Shown one piece after another: positions 36,699-49,905 of a DNA stretch of 64,000 nt. Source of the stretch: Montifringilla adamsi (lineage: Eukaryota; Chordata; Aves; Passeriformes; Passeridae). The stretch is taken from NCBI GenBank assembly GCA_017590115.1, contig JAGGNK010003335.1:248001-312000 (forward strand), written 5' to 3'. Every line of letters begins with the position of its first letter. Positions within the stretch are counted from its first letter, which is position 1. The notes beneath the pieces were generated by a model. The model did no database searches. It worked only from the letters and a program-made list of their open reading frames with translations, and had not been told where the DNA came from. The position numbers and the translations under genes were made by a program.

Positions 36699-39511
36699 CA
36701 AGAAGCCATACAGTAGAAGAGTTAAAAGTCCAACATTTAACCAAAGTACAATGAAATTCCAGAAGGCTGTGGCTGACTTGAACCACAGAAACATACACAT
36801 GAGCCACACAGACATTTGTACATAGAGCATTATATTACCAATAATATTTGCAAACATGAGGTCAAGATGGCTAAAAACCCAGCAGGACTGACCCGGGCGT
36901 CCTGGCTGAACAGAAGTGGGTGCTGAGGGGCCATCACTGCTGTGGGGAAACACAACTCTACAGGGATTTTTCTTCACTTTTGTTTTTTTCTTTAACTGAG
37001 AAAGTCCTAATTTTTCTGCCCTGGGGATCCAAATTGAGGACAGGGTGAAAGCCAACCCCACGGAGCTCCCTAAATGCCAGGGTGCCGGGGGCTCAGACCT
37101 GCGGGACAGTGTGGGTGCCACACGGCACCGGAACCCCACTGGAGGGCAAAACACTGCCCTCTGCTACTTGGCCTTAAAGATCACCTGGAAAAGAAAAAGG
37201 GATTTATACCCTTGTGGTGTGCTAAAAAAAGTCTGGATGGGGTTTGCCTTGAAAACAAGGATTTCCCTCCCTTGCCATGGGCAATTTTTGGCATTAGTTG
37301 TTCCAGTCCTGTCTACCTTTCTTGGAAGATCACAAATATCCTAGAGGATGTTGCACTGACAGGTGAGGGAATAACTTTTTTACATTTAATAAAACCAAAC
37401 AAAAACTTGGAGGATGGAGAGCAGAAGGAAAAAAACCCAAACAACCAACCAAATGGAAAAGATGCCTTATCTCTGTGTGAGGGCCCAGCTCTCTGGGTAT
37501 CTCCATGGACCTCACCTTGATAATATCTCAGTGTCTCCAAAGGATGGAAAAACAGACTTAAATCTGTATGTTCTGCTGCAGAGAATCAGCAAGTAAAAGG
37601 GGGAAGACAATTGTAGCACTTCTGGTGCTTCTACAAACCACCCACTACATGGAGTAGAACCACACGAAAAGGGTATAAACTAATTTTTCTTTTTCAAGTC
37701 ATCTTAGACACTGACGCTATTAAGCCTAGTTCAATGTGAATGCTAGTACAGAGCTAATGTACAGAATGCCAGCGATAATTATCGGTACCTAACAGGATTT
37801 AAAGGCAAGTATACTCAGTACATTTATTAAAAAACACTAGGACCAGAACCAGAGCTCTGACAGCAGTTACACAAAGCAGCCGTGCAGGTCTCTACGAGGA
37901 CAGAGCCTTTAGCACAAGTCGCTATGATCATCTGAGCCTGGGACAGACAACTCCATCTCCTAATTTGTTTCCTAGAACACCTCTAATCACAGATGTGAAA
38001 TATGAAAACAGAGATGGGCCTGATCCTGTGCAGTTGGGTACGTACAACACACCCCAGTGAAACTCAAAGCCCAAATTCCTAAAGAGAGAGCACAAGAAAT
38101 TGTTGTCTTACATCAAATAACTATCATGCAAGCATACCACGACGGTTTTATATTGAGTAACTTCAAAGTCAGCTGGTATAATTTAACTAGAAGTGAGCAA
38201 TCTAATGGATTTCTTGGGGTAGGGACAAAGGTTGTGCTAGTGACAACCACCTGATTACCAGGAAGAGCAGCACAGGGACACTGTGGGGGTCTAACGAGCT
38301 GTGGTACAGAGGAGCTCCTGCTCAGCAGCCTCACAGACCTGCACCTACACCTGGAATGTGCAGGATTCCTGTGGCAGGCTACACGCCTTCCCTTCATTTG
38401 CTCTGCTACCACAATCAGAGTTCTTTCTCCTGATTGAACAATTCACTTGCAGCCTGGCATACTGACGGAGCATTAAAAATTACTCTTTTTTTCCCCCGCT
38501 GTTGCCTGTTGCCTCACATGTCCCAAGGTCAGCCCCATGCTCACTGCAACAAACCTTATGCTCTTCTCAATTTTCCAGCCACAGCCAGGCTGGGGTCACT
38601 TCTCCAGTACAGCCCAACCACTCTCCTCCTCGTCTTTAAACATAAACTCTGACTGAAACCTCACGGTACCTGCAGTTATCCTGTTTCTATTGCAAACTCC
38701 AAGGACTTATCAAAGCACTTATTCTTTGGTACCATCATCTACTGGAGACAGGGAAGGTGGGGGAAGCCAGGGTATTTGCCATAACTCCTGGACTTTTAAG
38801 AAGCCTAAAACTAAGCCAGAGCAGCAAAAGGGTGCTCTGGCTGACACCAGTTACCTGTGGGTTCTCCTGGGTCTCTTGGGAAGAGAGGTAACACAAGTCT
38901 GCATGTGCACACATCAACAATGCCTCCTCAAGGACAGACCTAGGCAAGAGCTGGAAGATGCTGCCCAGACCTCTGTTCCTACTCCTTCCCTTTCAGCCCA
39001 TTATAAAAGTCAAGACCTCTGAGTTTTTCCTTAGTAAGAAGAAAACAAAACATAGCCACAATATCAGCTGCTGAGGCACACTCTGGGATCTGGCAGACCT
39101 GCAAGTCCAGCTCAAGGCAGGAGTTTGAACTGGGGGTGTTGCTTTACAGGAGAAATCTAGATTTCTCTAGATTGCCCAGTATTCTGGGCTTGTTTCTCCC
39201 CTCAAACCTGGACCTAGTGGTATCCACCACAAAAGTTTCATGAAAATCAACCTTTCTTCACCCAGCAACTTTGGGTTTAATGAAACCATTGAGTGGAACT
39301 CATTTGCTCAAAGGCTGAAGATGCAGACTTGGAAGCCTTTAATCACCTTCTCTAACTAGACTTTAGTCTACCTTTTGCTTCCCAAGTGACAAATAGCAAC
39401 TGCAACCAAAGAAGGACTCTGCAGTATTTCTCTTCTCATTACAAGCCTATTTTTTATCCTGTTGTTTGACAATGTGTTCAGACATTCTCGTAGGTGCCCC
39501 AGCAAACCAGA

Positions 39512-39580
39512 CTGATCATAGAATCAAACAATGGATTGGGTTGGAAGGGATCACCTGGTCCAACCCCTTTTCTCTGCAGA
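39512..39580 (-). mobile_element. Short CR1 LINE 3' end
   Basis: 'gatcatagaatcaaacaatggattgggttggaagggatcacctggtccaacccctt' phrasing is the reverse complement of the CR1 3' tail, truncated after about 70 bases. Confidence 0.85.
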
Positions 39581-41631
39581 AAGTATGTTGCTTTCTAACT
39601 CTCACACACGGAAGGACTGCAGTACTTCAGCTTCACCTTCTCAAACTGGAGTTCAGGATTTTTGCTGATCTGCAATTCCCAGTGCCCTGATTAATACTTT
39701 AATTAAAAAAAAAAATAACCTGACATTAGGACATTATCTAGTCATGGAGAATACTAAGCTGTTTTTTGACAGCCCTGTTTTTGTTAGTACCTTTAAGTGT
39801 TTCAGTCCCAAGCTTTTTTAAAACCCCTTGATACACCTGTTGCTCCTCCACTTGAATTTCCTACTTTGCTCCATCATCTCTGCTTCACTTGAGTTTTAGA
39901 GGAAGGCTCCTTTTTCCACCCAAAAGGACAGCAGTCTCTCAAACGTGCCCTGTGCTCCAGAATGACATGGAGGAGTCACTTCAGTGGCATGAAGTAGTGC
40001 AGGAAATGAATCCTGCCTTCAGTCCTGCACAGCCAGATTTTCTCCCCAGCCGCGTCTCTGATGTCCCTTAGACAGCACTGGCTCCCCAAAGCCCCCAGCT
40101 CTTCAAAGCCCCTCCTAAACTGCTTCATTTCCCAACCATGGTTACCTGCCCTTCCATATGGCTCTTCCAGTCTACTCCTCAGAGCTGGACTTCTGTCCTT
40201 GGGTGGAATCTTCCTGAACTCCAGAAGTCCCCTCCTTTATAACTATTTTTAACAACAGTTTTAGGGTTGTTCGTTCTTTCATGACAGAGTTCTGCCTCAC
40301 CTGGATGCCAGTAACCTTCCCAGGTATCCATGGTAAGTCTAAGACTTCAGTTTTCTGATCTTCTCCCATGCAATATTTTGGAACAAAAGACTCACTTTTA
40401 GTCCAGCACCTTCTACCCCTGAGAATGCTGAACCTGCAATTCAGTGACCCCCATGTGGTCACTGCTACTTAACAACTCAACAGTAATTGTATTTTGAATC
40501 ACGTCTTATGCTTTAGTCCTAAACAAAAGCTAAGTCTACATCAGGCTGTTACAAGAAATGATCCTTTAAGTAAATCAATATGTTTGCTCACCAAAATGTT
40601 AGCCAGTTCTCTCCCAAACAATCTAGCCAAGTAGCATGGTCGTAATAGAACTCACTTTTTCTAACAGGTTTATGAAGATGCATGAGCCTGTTTTTTTCCC
40701 AGGGCTCATGAAATCCTCAACTTTCCTTTTGTCTGGAATAGAAAACTTCCTAATACCTCTATGCCATTAAAATACAGAATTTATATCCAACATAAATGTG
40801 GCTGTTCGGTTGTCAGTACTCAAATTTCCTCAGATTTTACAGCAACCTTTTAGATGTAGTGTTCCTCCTTTATGACCTAACACACCTGCTACAATGGCAG
40901 GTAATGCAGTATCTTATTGATTTCCATCACCCCCACCATGTTTCAATCAGAGCAGCTGTGACGAGGTCTTTTTTCACCACTGAGCAGTCTACAACAACTA
41001 TTTTTGTCTCCTGTTTCTACCCATTGTGCAGATGTGTCCATTCCTTACTCCTGCCCAGTCCCTCCCCTGCACACAACTCTGCTCCCAACCTCCAGCCCCA
41101 ACAGCCTCAGCCTCCCACCAGCCTCTGTCCTCCCCAAACCCTGCCCCCTCCCCGTGCCACCAGGCTGGGGACACCTGGGCTGAAGTGGAAATGCTGTGAA
41201 GTCACAGCTCTTCAGTTCACTTCCCTGTCACAGCCTTTGCCCAGGCACCCACATGCAGACTTTAGGAAGAGGCACTGCCACGTCCTAAATTCTGTCTCCT
41301 TCCTGGACACCCAGTTTAGCTTCCCAGGTATCTCAGCTTCAGGAATGCAGGCTTGCCCCAAGCACTCTGATACCTTTCAAGGTCTGTCTGTCCAATCAAC
41401 AGGGACGTAGTTTGATGGATCTCCTAATCATTGAAAGCTTGTATTTCCTATCACCAAATGCCGTGCCATTCAGACCTCCCACAGCTGCTTTTCCAGCTTC
41501 TGGAAGCATCTCCAGAACACAAATCAACTCCTCCACCAAGGCTTTGGTTATAAATCACCCCTTCAATCCTGTTCAGTTTCAAGACTCCACAAGGCAGGGC
41601 AGTGAGTGCTGTGGTGGGAATGAACCCTGAC

Positions 41632-41683
41632 CATGCTTATTTATTTCCAAAAATAGAGTTGGTCCACATTGGACAAGAGAAAT
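41632..41683. repeat. 52-bp exact repeat, copy 2
   Basis: The second copy of the 52-bp sequence, identical to 36,647-36,698. Directly downstream it meets GTCCAAT, which pairs with ATTGGAC inside the repeat to give a short stem not present at copy 1. No poly(A) or target-site duplication is evident. Confidence 0.95.
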
Positions 41684-44600
41684 GTCCAATTCTCTTCGAC
41701 TGGACAAAGACTTGGTGCCACCTCTCCTCCAGCAGCTCAGCAGTTCTGGCCTCAGGGTGCTTTCTGGAGCCTGGAATGCCCCCACTTGTTGCTCCATATA
41801 GTATTTCATCAGCAGATAATCACTTGTAAAGTGTGTCCTCTCTGCACTCTTGTGTGCAGTTCTTTGTGCAATTAAGCCAATGTACTTTGATTCCCATAAT
41901 TAAGCTAGGAATTTTACTTTATGACCATATAAAGTCCATCTTTAAACCAAAAATAGACTGACCGTTAACAGATTCTTTTTTTTAAATGACTTTAAACCGC
42001 CAATTAGAGACTTGCATTGGACAAGATAAGTTGCATATGGCCTTGCAGAAGCCTGCAAGGACTCATTTTCCAGGACTTTTATTGACAGGTGAAGCTCAGA
42101 AGCCAACTTTTTTTTTTTTAAAGATAGAATGAGCCTCTGATCACAGCAGATCTATCCACAAACCAAACTGTTCACATGCATGAAAGCAGAGATGGCTTTT
42201 ACATGAATCTGCAGTGCTCAGTTCAGAGTTATTAATGACAGAAAATAATTCAAAGCCTTTAGTCCCTAATTTGCTCAGACCTGCCTGGTTGCCCTTCAGC
42301 AGCCCCTGGCAACAGTGAACGTACTGTCATTTATTATTTAAACAAAACAATCTTTTTAATAAAAAGAAATTCTGACCCCAGTTAAACTCTGCACCTGACA
42401 AGACACCAGCTTCTTTCCTTCACCTGTGGTGCTGCTCACACAACTTTTTTTTAAGCTGACCTGCCCACACAGCTTCTGATAAGCCAATGCTACATTGCCA
42501 GCTCTCCTCAGCATCACTTGAGTGGGAGGTTTAAATACCAGACTTCACAAAACCCTTTCTCCATGATTCCTAGCCCTGGCATTTCTTGAAGTATTGACAG
42601 ATCGGCAAGCCTTCCCAGCTTGCCCAAAAGTGAGCCAGCTGGACCTGCTTCTGCTGGACGAATGCAGAGAGAAGAGCTGGTCCCTGAAATCCCAGCACCC
42701 ACCTCTTGACCCCTAGGTGAGTTTTGAGGAGCCTGGACCGGCTGACACCGATGTGCCGATGCAGACTCACTCCCCAGGAGCTGCTGGTCTGAGCTCCCCT
42801 GCCCATATGAGATGCCTGGGCAAAAGGTGAGCCCAGGCAAGTTCCAAACCTCAGCAGACTGTGGGTAATAAAGCCAGCAGCCTACATCGTGCTCACTATT
42901 GTGCAACCAGGATGGAGCACGGAGAAATAAAATGCATTCCCTAGGGAGACACTAGAGGAAGCACAAGCTGGGGGACAGACACACCCAAACCAAGGTGGCT
43001 GCCTTTCAAATGACAATGCTGCTCCCAGACATCCCAACAGACAGGTCCTGCCCGATGCACAACCACTGTCCTGTCCTCTGACAGCCACCTTTCTACCCAG
43101 AGTGAGAACAAAACCCCCCAAACTTCTAATGGCTCAACCTCAATGAGCACACAGCAATTTGAGCCCAAGTTACACGTCAAGACATTCACCAGTAACAGAA
43201 AAAACAACCATTGCTCATTTACTGACTCTCAACTCCCAGCAACAGAAACTATCCAGGTCCATGGTATGGACACAGCCTCCTCCAGCCTCTTTTCAACACC
43301 AGCCACAGCAGCACAAACCACACTGGGGGGGTCAGCCCTGCAGCAGCCACCCCTAAACCCCCCATGCCAATGCTGGCCCACGCATCAACCCAGAGCACAG
43401 CAGTGATGATGTCCGAGAGCCCAGGCTCAGCTCCCAGACCTTTCTGCAAGCATGACAGTAACAGCTCCCAGCCCAAACTGCTGCCATGTGTCAGTAAGAC
43501 ACGATCTCTTGCACCAAGGCTGCACCCACGGGGCTGCTGCACGGTCTCTGCACCGAGTTCAGTAACACAGCCAAACCCACCGGGGTCAGCACGGTCACGG
43601 GGCTTCAGACACAGCTTGCAAGCCACTTTCACAAGCAATTCTCCATTGAAATCAACATCATGACTGGGATGACATTTCAACACAAGGAGGTTTTCCCAAA
43701 AAGCTGTGTAAATCTCTCCAAGTCATGCACTTGCCATCCCAGCGGCGCGTACTGGATCAGCTCCCACAACAGCCACCTCCCTCCAAGGTTCTCACCAGCC
43801 AAGAGGGGCACATCCTTCCACGCTGCAGATGTAAATCCACACCTCTAACCTCTCCAGTCTCGGACAGAAAGAATGAAGCTGGTTTTTCTTGCTTCCTGCA
43901 TATTTCAAGATAGTGTTTCAAGAAAAAAATGCTTCAACGCCACAGCCAGGGAGACTCAGCAGAAACTCCCACTGCCAGTGTTGCAGCCAATCCTCTTTGC
44001 ACTTCAGTCTGCTATGTGGCCCAAGACTCAGAAAGGGCTAAGGTGCGTATTTTTGCAAAGCTAATGTCAGGATGGACAGCAGACCAACTGACCACCAACA
44101 AAACCAAGGAACTGTCTGAGTTAAGACTGAGTTCCTGCTGGGGAGATCCAGCAGATTCCCATTCAAACCAAAAACCCTCCCAGCTGATGGCTGATCCAGA
44201 AAGGAGCAGAGGTTCACCACACATCATGAACTCAAACCTCAAGAGGAGGTGTGGAAATGGCCAGGGTCACCAAGTTCAACAGCAAAGCAGGCCCTGCTCA
44301 GGACCTGACAGCTACGTTACCTGTGTTTTGGATATTTCACTCTCCTGCGAGCTCTAGCTCAGCATGATAAACCTAATGCCCACTGGTTGGTAAAACTTGT
44401 CTTAGTTAAACCCAAACTGTATCAGGTCTTCTGCTTTTAGGCTGCTCCAAGGTACCTCACACAGGGACAGTAGAATTTCCCTACCAAACCACACACCCAG
44501 CTCGAGCTGCAGAGGTACTGCCACAGCCCAGGTGATTGTGGTCACCCAAAATAAGACAACACCCACATGCAGGCAAAACCTATGGCCAGCCTGAGCAGAC

Positions 44601-47600
44601 TGCACCTTGGCTGGCCACGGTGCCTTCCAGAGCAGAAAGCTCAGGACCAGATCCCATCTCCAGGTGAAGGAGTGCCAGCAGTATTGATATGCAGGGGGAC
44701 AGTGAAGCATTGTTTGGGGATATCCAGCCATTCACTCTGTCTTGTTTTAATCAGTCAACATTCAAAAGACAGATAGTGAGGCCTAAAGTCCTCTATCTTT
44801 ATCTTTTTGCACTTAATCTCCAGTTGACATTTTTCCGTGAAAACACGCCTCGTTTCTTGCTGTATGACTTCAACTCTCCCTCTCCTGTGATATTTTGCCT
44901 CAAACAGGCTACACAACCGGTTACTACTTTTATAGAGGTGGGAGTGACATGCTTTGACTCTTCCAAAACACAAAATGCTCATCTGGCTTCAGCCACCAAA
45001 CTGCTACAATGGGGACCAGCAGAGCTACCCCAGTTGGGGAGCTCAGTGTCCGCTGCTCCATGATCCCTTGGGACCAGCTGCCTGACACCCCTCAGCTGCT
45101 TGTGGCAAAGAGCCACTGTCATCAGGCTCTCATGGGCTTCTTTGAGTGCCACACCTGTGCTGATGCTGAAGCACTTGCACGGCAACCCAGGCGTACCTTT
45201 GCCATCCATCTCTGCCACATCCCATCTCCCTCCTTGCTCTGAAAGCCTTTTCCCACCCTCCAGACAGACAACACCTTTGCTGGGACTGCTGGAGCTCCTC
45301 CCCTGTCAAGCTCCCTCACCCAGCTTAATCTGCCGGCTCAGGAAATGCCTTTGCTAGTGACAGCACCACGCCTGCCCCAACACCAACCTGCTCATCCTTT
45401 CCCTTCCAATGTACTCCTCCAGCAGCAACTTCTATGCCAACCAAACTGCAGTAAAATATCCAGAATGCCATTGGAGAAGTAACACTGTGAACCCCCTGCA
45501 AATAGATGATTTGGCCTTTACTTCTCTCTGCTATCTGCAGCTGTTCTGCACTAACAACAAGCAACACAAGCCCAGAAAAGCCTCGTGGCCCACTTGTAAT
45601 TCACAAGAAGTGGGATGCTTGCAGACCCTGATGTGAGCTGCCTTTCTCCCAGACTGCAGTGCTGCTAACACACACCCCGTCAGGAACTGAAATGCTTTGG
45701 AAAGACGACAAGCAAAGGAGGATAGGCAGGCTAAGAGAAACTCCCAGAGCGGACCCAGGACCATCTGGCACGAACGGGAGCCTCTGCTGGGGGCAGAGCA
45801 GAGCAGAGCAGGCAGCCCGGCTCCAGCTGTGGAGCTTGCGGAGAGCTGCCACACGAGTGGAGCATCCTTCCTGTGCCATCACCCTCTGCCATCCCAGCAC
45901 AACACACACCTCTTCAGAGAAGAAAAAAATACCATGAACTGCAGGCCCAAAGATTAGGCTCTGGGGAATACGAGCTTTTAAAAAAGGTTATAATTTTGGA
46001 AGTCCATTTAAATTAACCTTAACTAGCTTTAAACTCTATATACGTATCTCCTTGCCACGCTCGCAACCCACGCACATTTTGCGGTGCCAGTGAGCTAAAT
46101 CATGTGCAAGCAAGCAGAGTAAAAGGAACCACAAAAAAAAAAAAAAAAACCTTTCCAATAGAACACACCTTCATATTAAACTGTCAGCTAGCTTGAATTT
46201 ACTTCTTGGACTGGTACATGAACTTTAGAGAAATTTGACCATTGCTTTTTAGTCAGATAATTTTGGCATGGATTTTTGAAAAAAAAAAGGAACCAAAAAA
46301 AAAAAAAAAAAAGCTCTGGGCAGAAACTCTCTTTCATTGTTGCAAGCGGCAAAGAAGATGGCAACAGCAGAAGGAATCAGGAATAAAAATGGAACTCGCT
46401 TGTTTACCTTGTCGGTTTTGTCAAAACATTGTGACAACGCTTTGCGTGCAGCCAGTTTCTCTGTTCTGCCACCAAAAATTCAGAGCCCTTCACCTTTCTT
46501 CACGCATTACAGGAGAAAGCCAAGAAGAGCAAAACTTTTAGGGAGAGAAATGAGTGTGCAAAAGATATAAAAAAGCCCAGCATGAGAATTTCAAACTACT
46601 GGGCTCCTCTTCCAGATAGTCCAAACACCACCAGGAACAGTGACCCTCCAGCTGCACAAGCTGAGTTAACGAGGAGCAGGCAGCCAACGAAGGAGGAGAG
46701 TAAGACAATAAAGGGAAAGTTTGGGTAAGCCTGACAAAAAGCAAAAAAAAAAAAAAAAAGAAAAAAGAAATTAAAAAAAAGCCAGGAAAAAAAAAAGCTG
46801 CAAACTGGGTTTCTAAAAAAGATAAATTCTTGACAGTGTCTTATTAAAAGAGAAACTCACAGTGCTTCAGGCAGAGCCCTACCTCCCCAAAAAGCCATGC
46901 AATCCAGTAGGAAGCAGCAGGTTTTTGAAGGAGCAAATTGCACAGCTGTGGAAGAATCCGCTTTTACTGCCTTCTTTCCAACTCACCTAAGAGAGACTCA
47001 ATTTCTACCTGGAGGACTAGCAAAACCGAGGAAATTGGTTGGTTCTAGTTATACTTTTGAGGTTTTCATGCTTGAAGAGAGCCCCTAAAATGTAAACCTG
47101 TTTTAGCATTCTTGTACATTAATGTCATCGTTCTCACTGCTGACTCCCACAACTTCTGCTACAGACAAGTCAATCAGATTTGGTATATGCCCTGGGACAG
47201 GGAAGGGGAGGGCTGGGTTTAAAGCAAACAAGCAACCAAAAAATAATTATGTCAGTGCTCTGCAAGGTGTTGGATCCAAGCTCGGTGGATCTGCTGAAGT
47301 CTTCGATCCAAAACACTTGGCAATTTTACTTAAAAAAAAATGAAATAAAAAAAACTTTGACCTGTTGAACTTAGAGAAAAGCAAGTGGCAGACCTTGGAG
47401 GAAGGGAGACAGCGTGTGAGGGTGCAAAAACATCATGTGCTGTAGTTCACCACTTTAGAAGAAATCAGAGTTTTGCTTTGGTTGGTTTTGATTTTTCTGA
47501 AGTGCCAGGGAAAGGCGCTTCCCAAAGGGCGACTTTAGAGTTTACGGGCGCCAAGGTGGAAGCGTGAAGTGAAGACATGCCAAAAACGTCAGGTTTGCAT

Positions 47601-47844
47601 AAACCCTTCTGGAAAAAGTGCACTGTGTTTTAGGAAAAATGCATATCTACCAAATCTCCACTGACCAGGGGCCACTTGTGCACGCAAAGTTGCATCAATT
47701 GGCAGCATCAATGCTGACATTTTTGCCTTCTCCTTCCACCCCCCTCCCCAATTTTTTTTTTCCTTGGGAGACATAGAGCGCCACTGCATTAGAACGTACA
47801 AGAAATGAAAACAGTGAGTACGACTGATATAGATCCATTGACTT

Positions 47845-47850
47845 TTTATT
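47845..47850 (-). terminator. Candidate polyadenylation signal (AATAAA)
   Basis: TTTATT on the plus strand gives AATAAA on the PURA strand, at the edge of an AT-rich block that looks like a 3' UTR end. Mapping transcript 3' ends would decide whether it is used. Confidence 0.35.
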
Positions 47851-48409
47851 ACAAATGTACTTGATCACTTGGCTTCAAAAAAGTTTAAATCAACCCCTAT
47901 TTTCTGTACGCCAGTACAAAGTAAAATCTATTTTACAAATTAAATACCTAAAAATTTGACAAAAATATTAAAGTTTGATGGAAAAAACAGTTATAAAAAT
48001 CTTAAATCCCCTTTTAAGAAGATAAGAGATAACATTCCCTCCCAACCCCCACAGTCCTGTTATACAATATTAATAGTCATTTTTTTAGAATAGGTAGGTA
48101 TGTTATATCTTGCTGTTAGCATACAAGTCACTCTAATAGCTTTATCTGTATATACTCCAGTTAGTGCATGAATGTCATCTGATTGAATATAATCAACTAT
48201 CTTTAACTGATCCCTAATTTACATTTCATAGCTTGCATAGTTTGAAGGGACAAAGGTTACACTACAGCTAATCATAAAAAAAGGTGGTTACAGTGCTATT
48301 TTTAAAGGCAACAAAGTAATTGCTCCCAAAAAAAACCCCAAACCCAAAACTAAACGAAAAAAAAGAAGTTACCGGTCGGCTCTGAGCAGGGGTTAAATCC
48401 CCGGCAGCA

Positions 48410-48850
48410 GCTCTGCCTGGCTCACGGGGTGGGCTCAGCGCCCGCCCGCTGCCCCCGGGGCAGCCCCTCTGCGCTTCCCACAGCCCCGGGACAGGTCGGG
48501 AACCGCTCTCCCGGCAGCGCTACGCCCAGCGCATTTCAACCCCTGCGAGGGATACGCACAAAGTGACACTGTCAAGTATTTCTTTCTTTCTTTCCTTTTT
48601 TTTTTTTTTTTTTTTTTCCCAATTGAATTTTCAAAAAACGAAAAGCTCTCCGCCTACGGGCGCGCCTGGCTGGGAGCTCGGCGCGCTCCCGGTACCCGCG
48701 GCCGGGCTCCTGCTCGCTCGCCGATCCCGCCCGGCCCAACCCGGGGACTGCCGGTACCGGGGCTCGGGGGGAACCCCGGAGGGTCCGGCCAGGCCCCCCG
48801 GCTCCCGGGAAGCTGCTGGCTGCCTCCCGCCGCAGCATCGTAAGCGGGAC
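48410..48850. other. CpG-rich island within AT-rich DNA
   Basis: Two CpG-dense blocks (about 48,410-48,540 and 48,650-48,850) are separated by a T run at about 48,597-48,618. Nothing here reads as a recognised protein on either strand. It could be a promoter for a downstream transcript or simply GC-rich 3' UTR. Confidence 0.5.
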
Positions 48851-49624
48851 CGCAAAGAAGAGGCAGGAATCAACAGCGGCTCGTGCTGTTTCTTTTTTTC
48901 TTTTTTTATTTCAATTCTCAAAGACAGAGCAATTTCACTTTTTTTGTTTTCATTTTAACAAAAAAAAAAAATAGAATTTGAATTCGGAGGACATTTCCCC
49001 GTTAGCATAAAACCACTTAAAAGGTGGTTGTATTTAAATGGTAAATTACTTGACAGTGTCCCTTTAACTTAAAAATAAAATAATGTCAGTATTGCAATGA
49101 ATTTCAAGTTTTCTTGCACGTAGTCATTATAAAGTAGCTTTTATCATGCTCTTGGACCTATTCTACAAGACATTTAAAAGCATATCATCAAGGAAAATAT
49201 AAGGCATACTTCTCAGGAATTAGGTATCTTGGCACATTTGAGCATACTGTCTTTTTTTAAAACAACACATATGGTCAAATATACCTTTCTTCTTCTAACA
49301 TTAAACAGGGTTTTCTGTACTTTGTTTTAAATACTGAGATATTAGAGCCTTGGTAAAGTACCGAGCACCTCCGGGAAAACAAAAATTAAAACAAGAAAAG
49401 CAAAAAAAATAAATCCAATGAAAACTAAAACAACCAGGAGCAAAATCCCACGAATCTTTACAGTCATTTTAGTCTTACGTTATCATCATTCATCAAGTCC
49501 TTGAACATACAGAACGTGCGTTAAAAGAAGAAAAAACCAAAACGAAACAAATAAACCAAGGAAACACGCAGAAGAAACCCAAAACGAGACAAAAACTGAC
49601 CACAAGTTCTCGGCCACTGTTCAC

Positions 49625-49905
49625 AGAACTGCCCGCGGGCTGTTCCAGCTGCACTGGTTTGAGTGGAGCCGCGCGGCCCGTGCTCTCCTCGAGTCAGCCG
49701 GATCCTGGGCAGGATCCGGGCGGCGCGGGCGAGGAAGACCACGGGAGGAGCCTGCCTCGTTAGCGATGCTCCCAGGAGCCGGGAGGGACGGAAGGACACT
49801 CTGCCGTGCTCTCCTCGCCTCCCGCTACTTATTGCTGGGAACGCACCGCGGCGGCGTGGAACTACGGGCGCCGGAGCGCGTCCGTCGGCAGCGCGACAAC
49901 TTTGG
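49625..49905. other. CpG-rich island downstream of PURA
   Basis: CpG-dense sequence with GGCGCGGGCG-type motifs, flanked sharply by AT-rich DNA. No recognised coding potential. Confidence 0.5.

Larger units (their letters stand above)
36861..47824. other. No gene recognised; AT-rich stretch downstream of PURA
   Basis: Contains the second 52-bp repeat copy, a short CR1 end, a minus-strand AATAAA at 37,823-37,828, and A-rich runs near 46.13, 46.28 and 46.75 kb. IGIP would be expected somewhere here by mammalian synteny. I could not find its short frame by eye. Confidence 0.4.

Noticed and set aside
36597..37154. A 185-residue minus-strand frame with a hydrophobic C-terminal half
   Set aside because: The hydrophobic part comes from T-rich DNA that looks like a 3' UTR and includes two AATAAA signals. 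It does not resemble IGIP or any protein I know.
36647..41683. The two repeat copies as a CRISPR or phage-type array
   Set aside because: There are only two copies 5 kb apart in a vertebrate genome, without spacers or associated genes.
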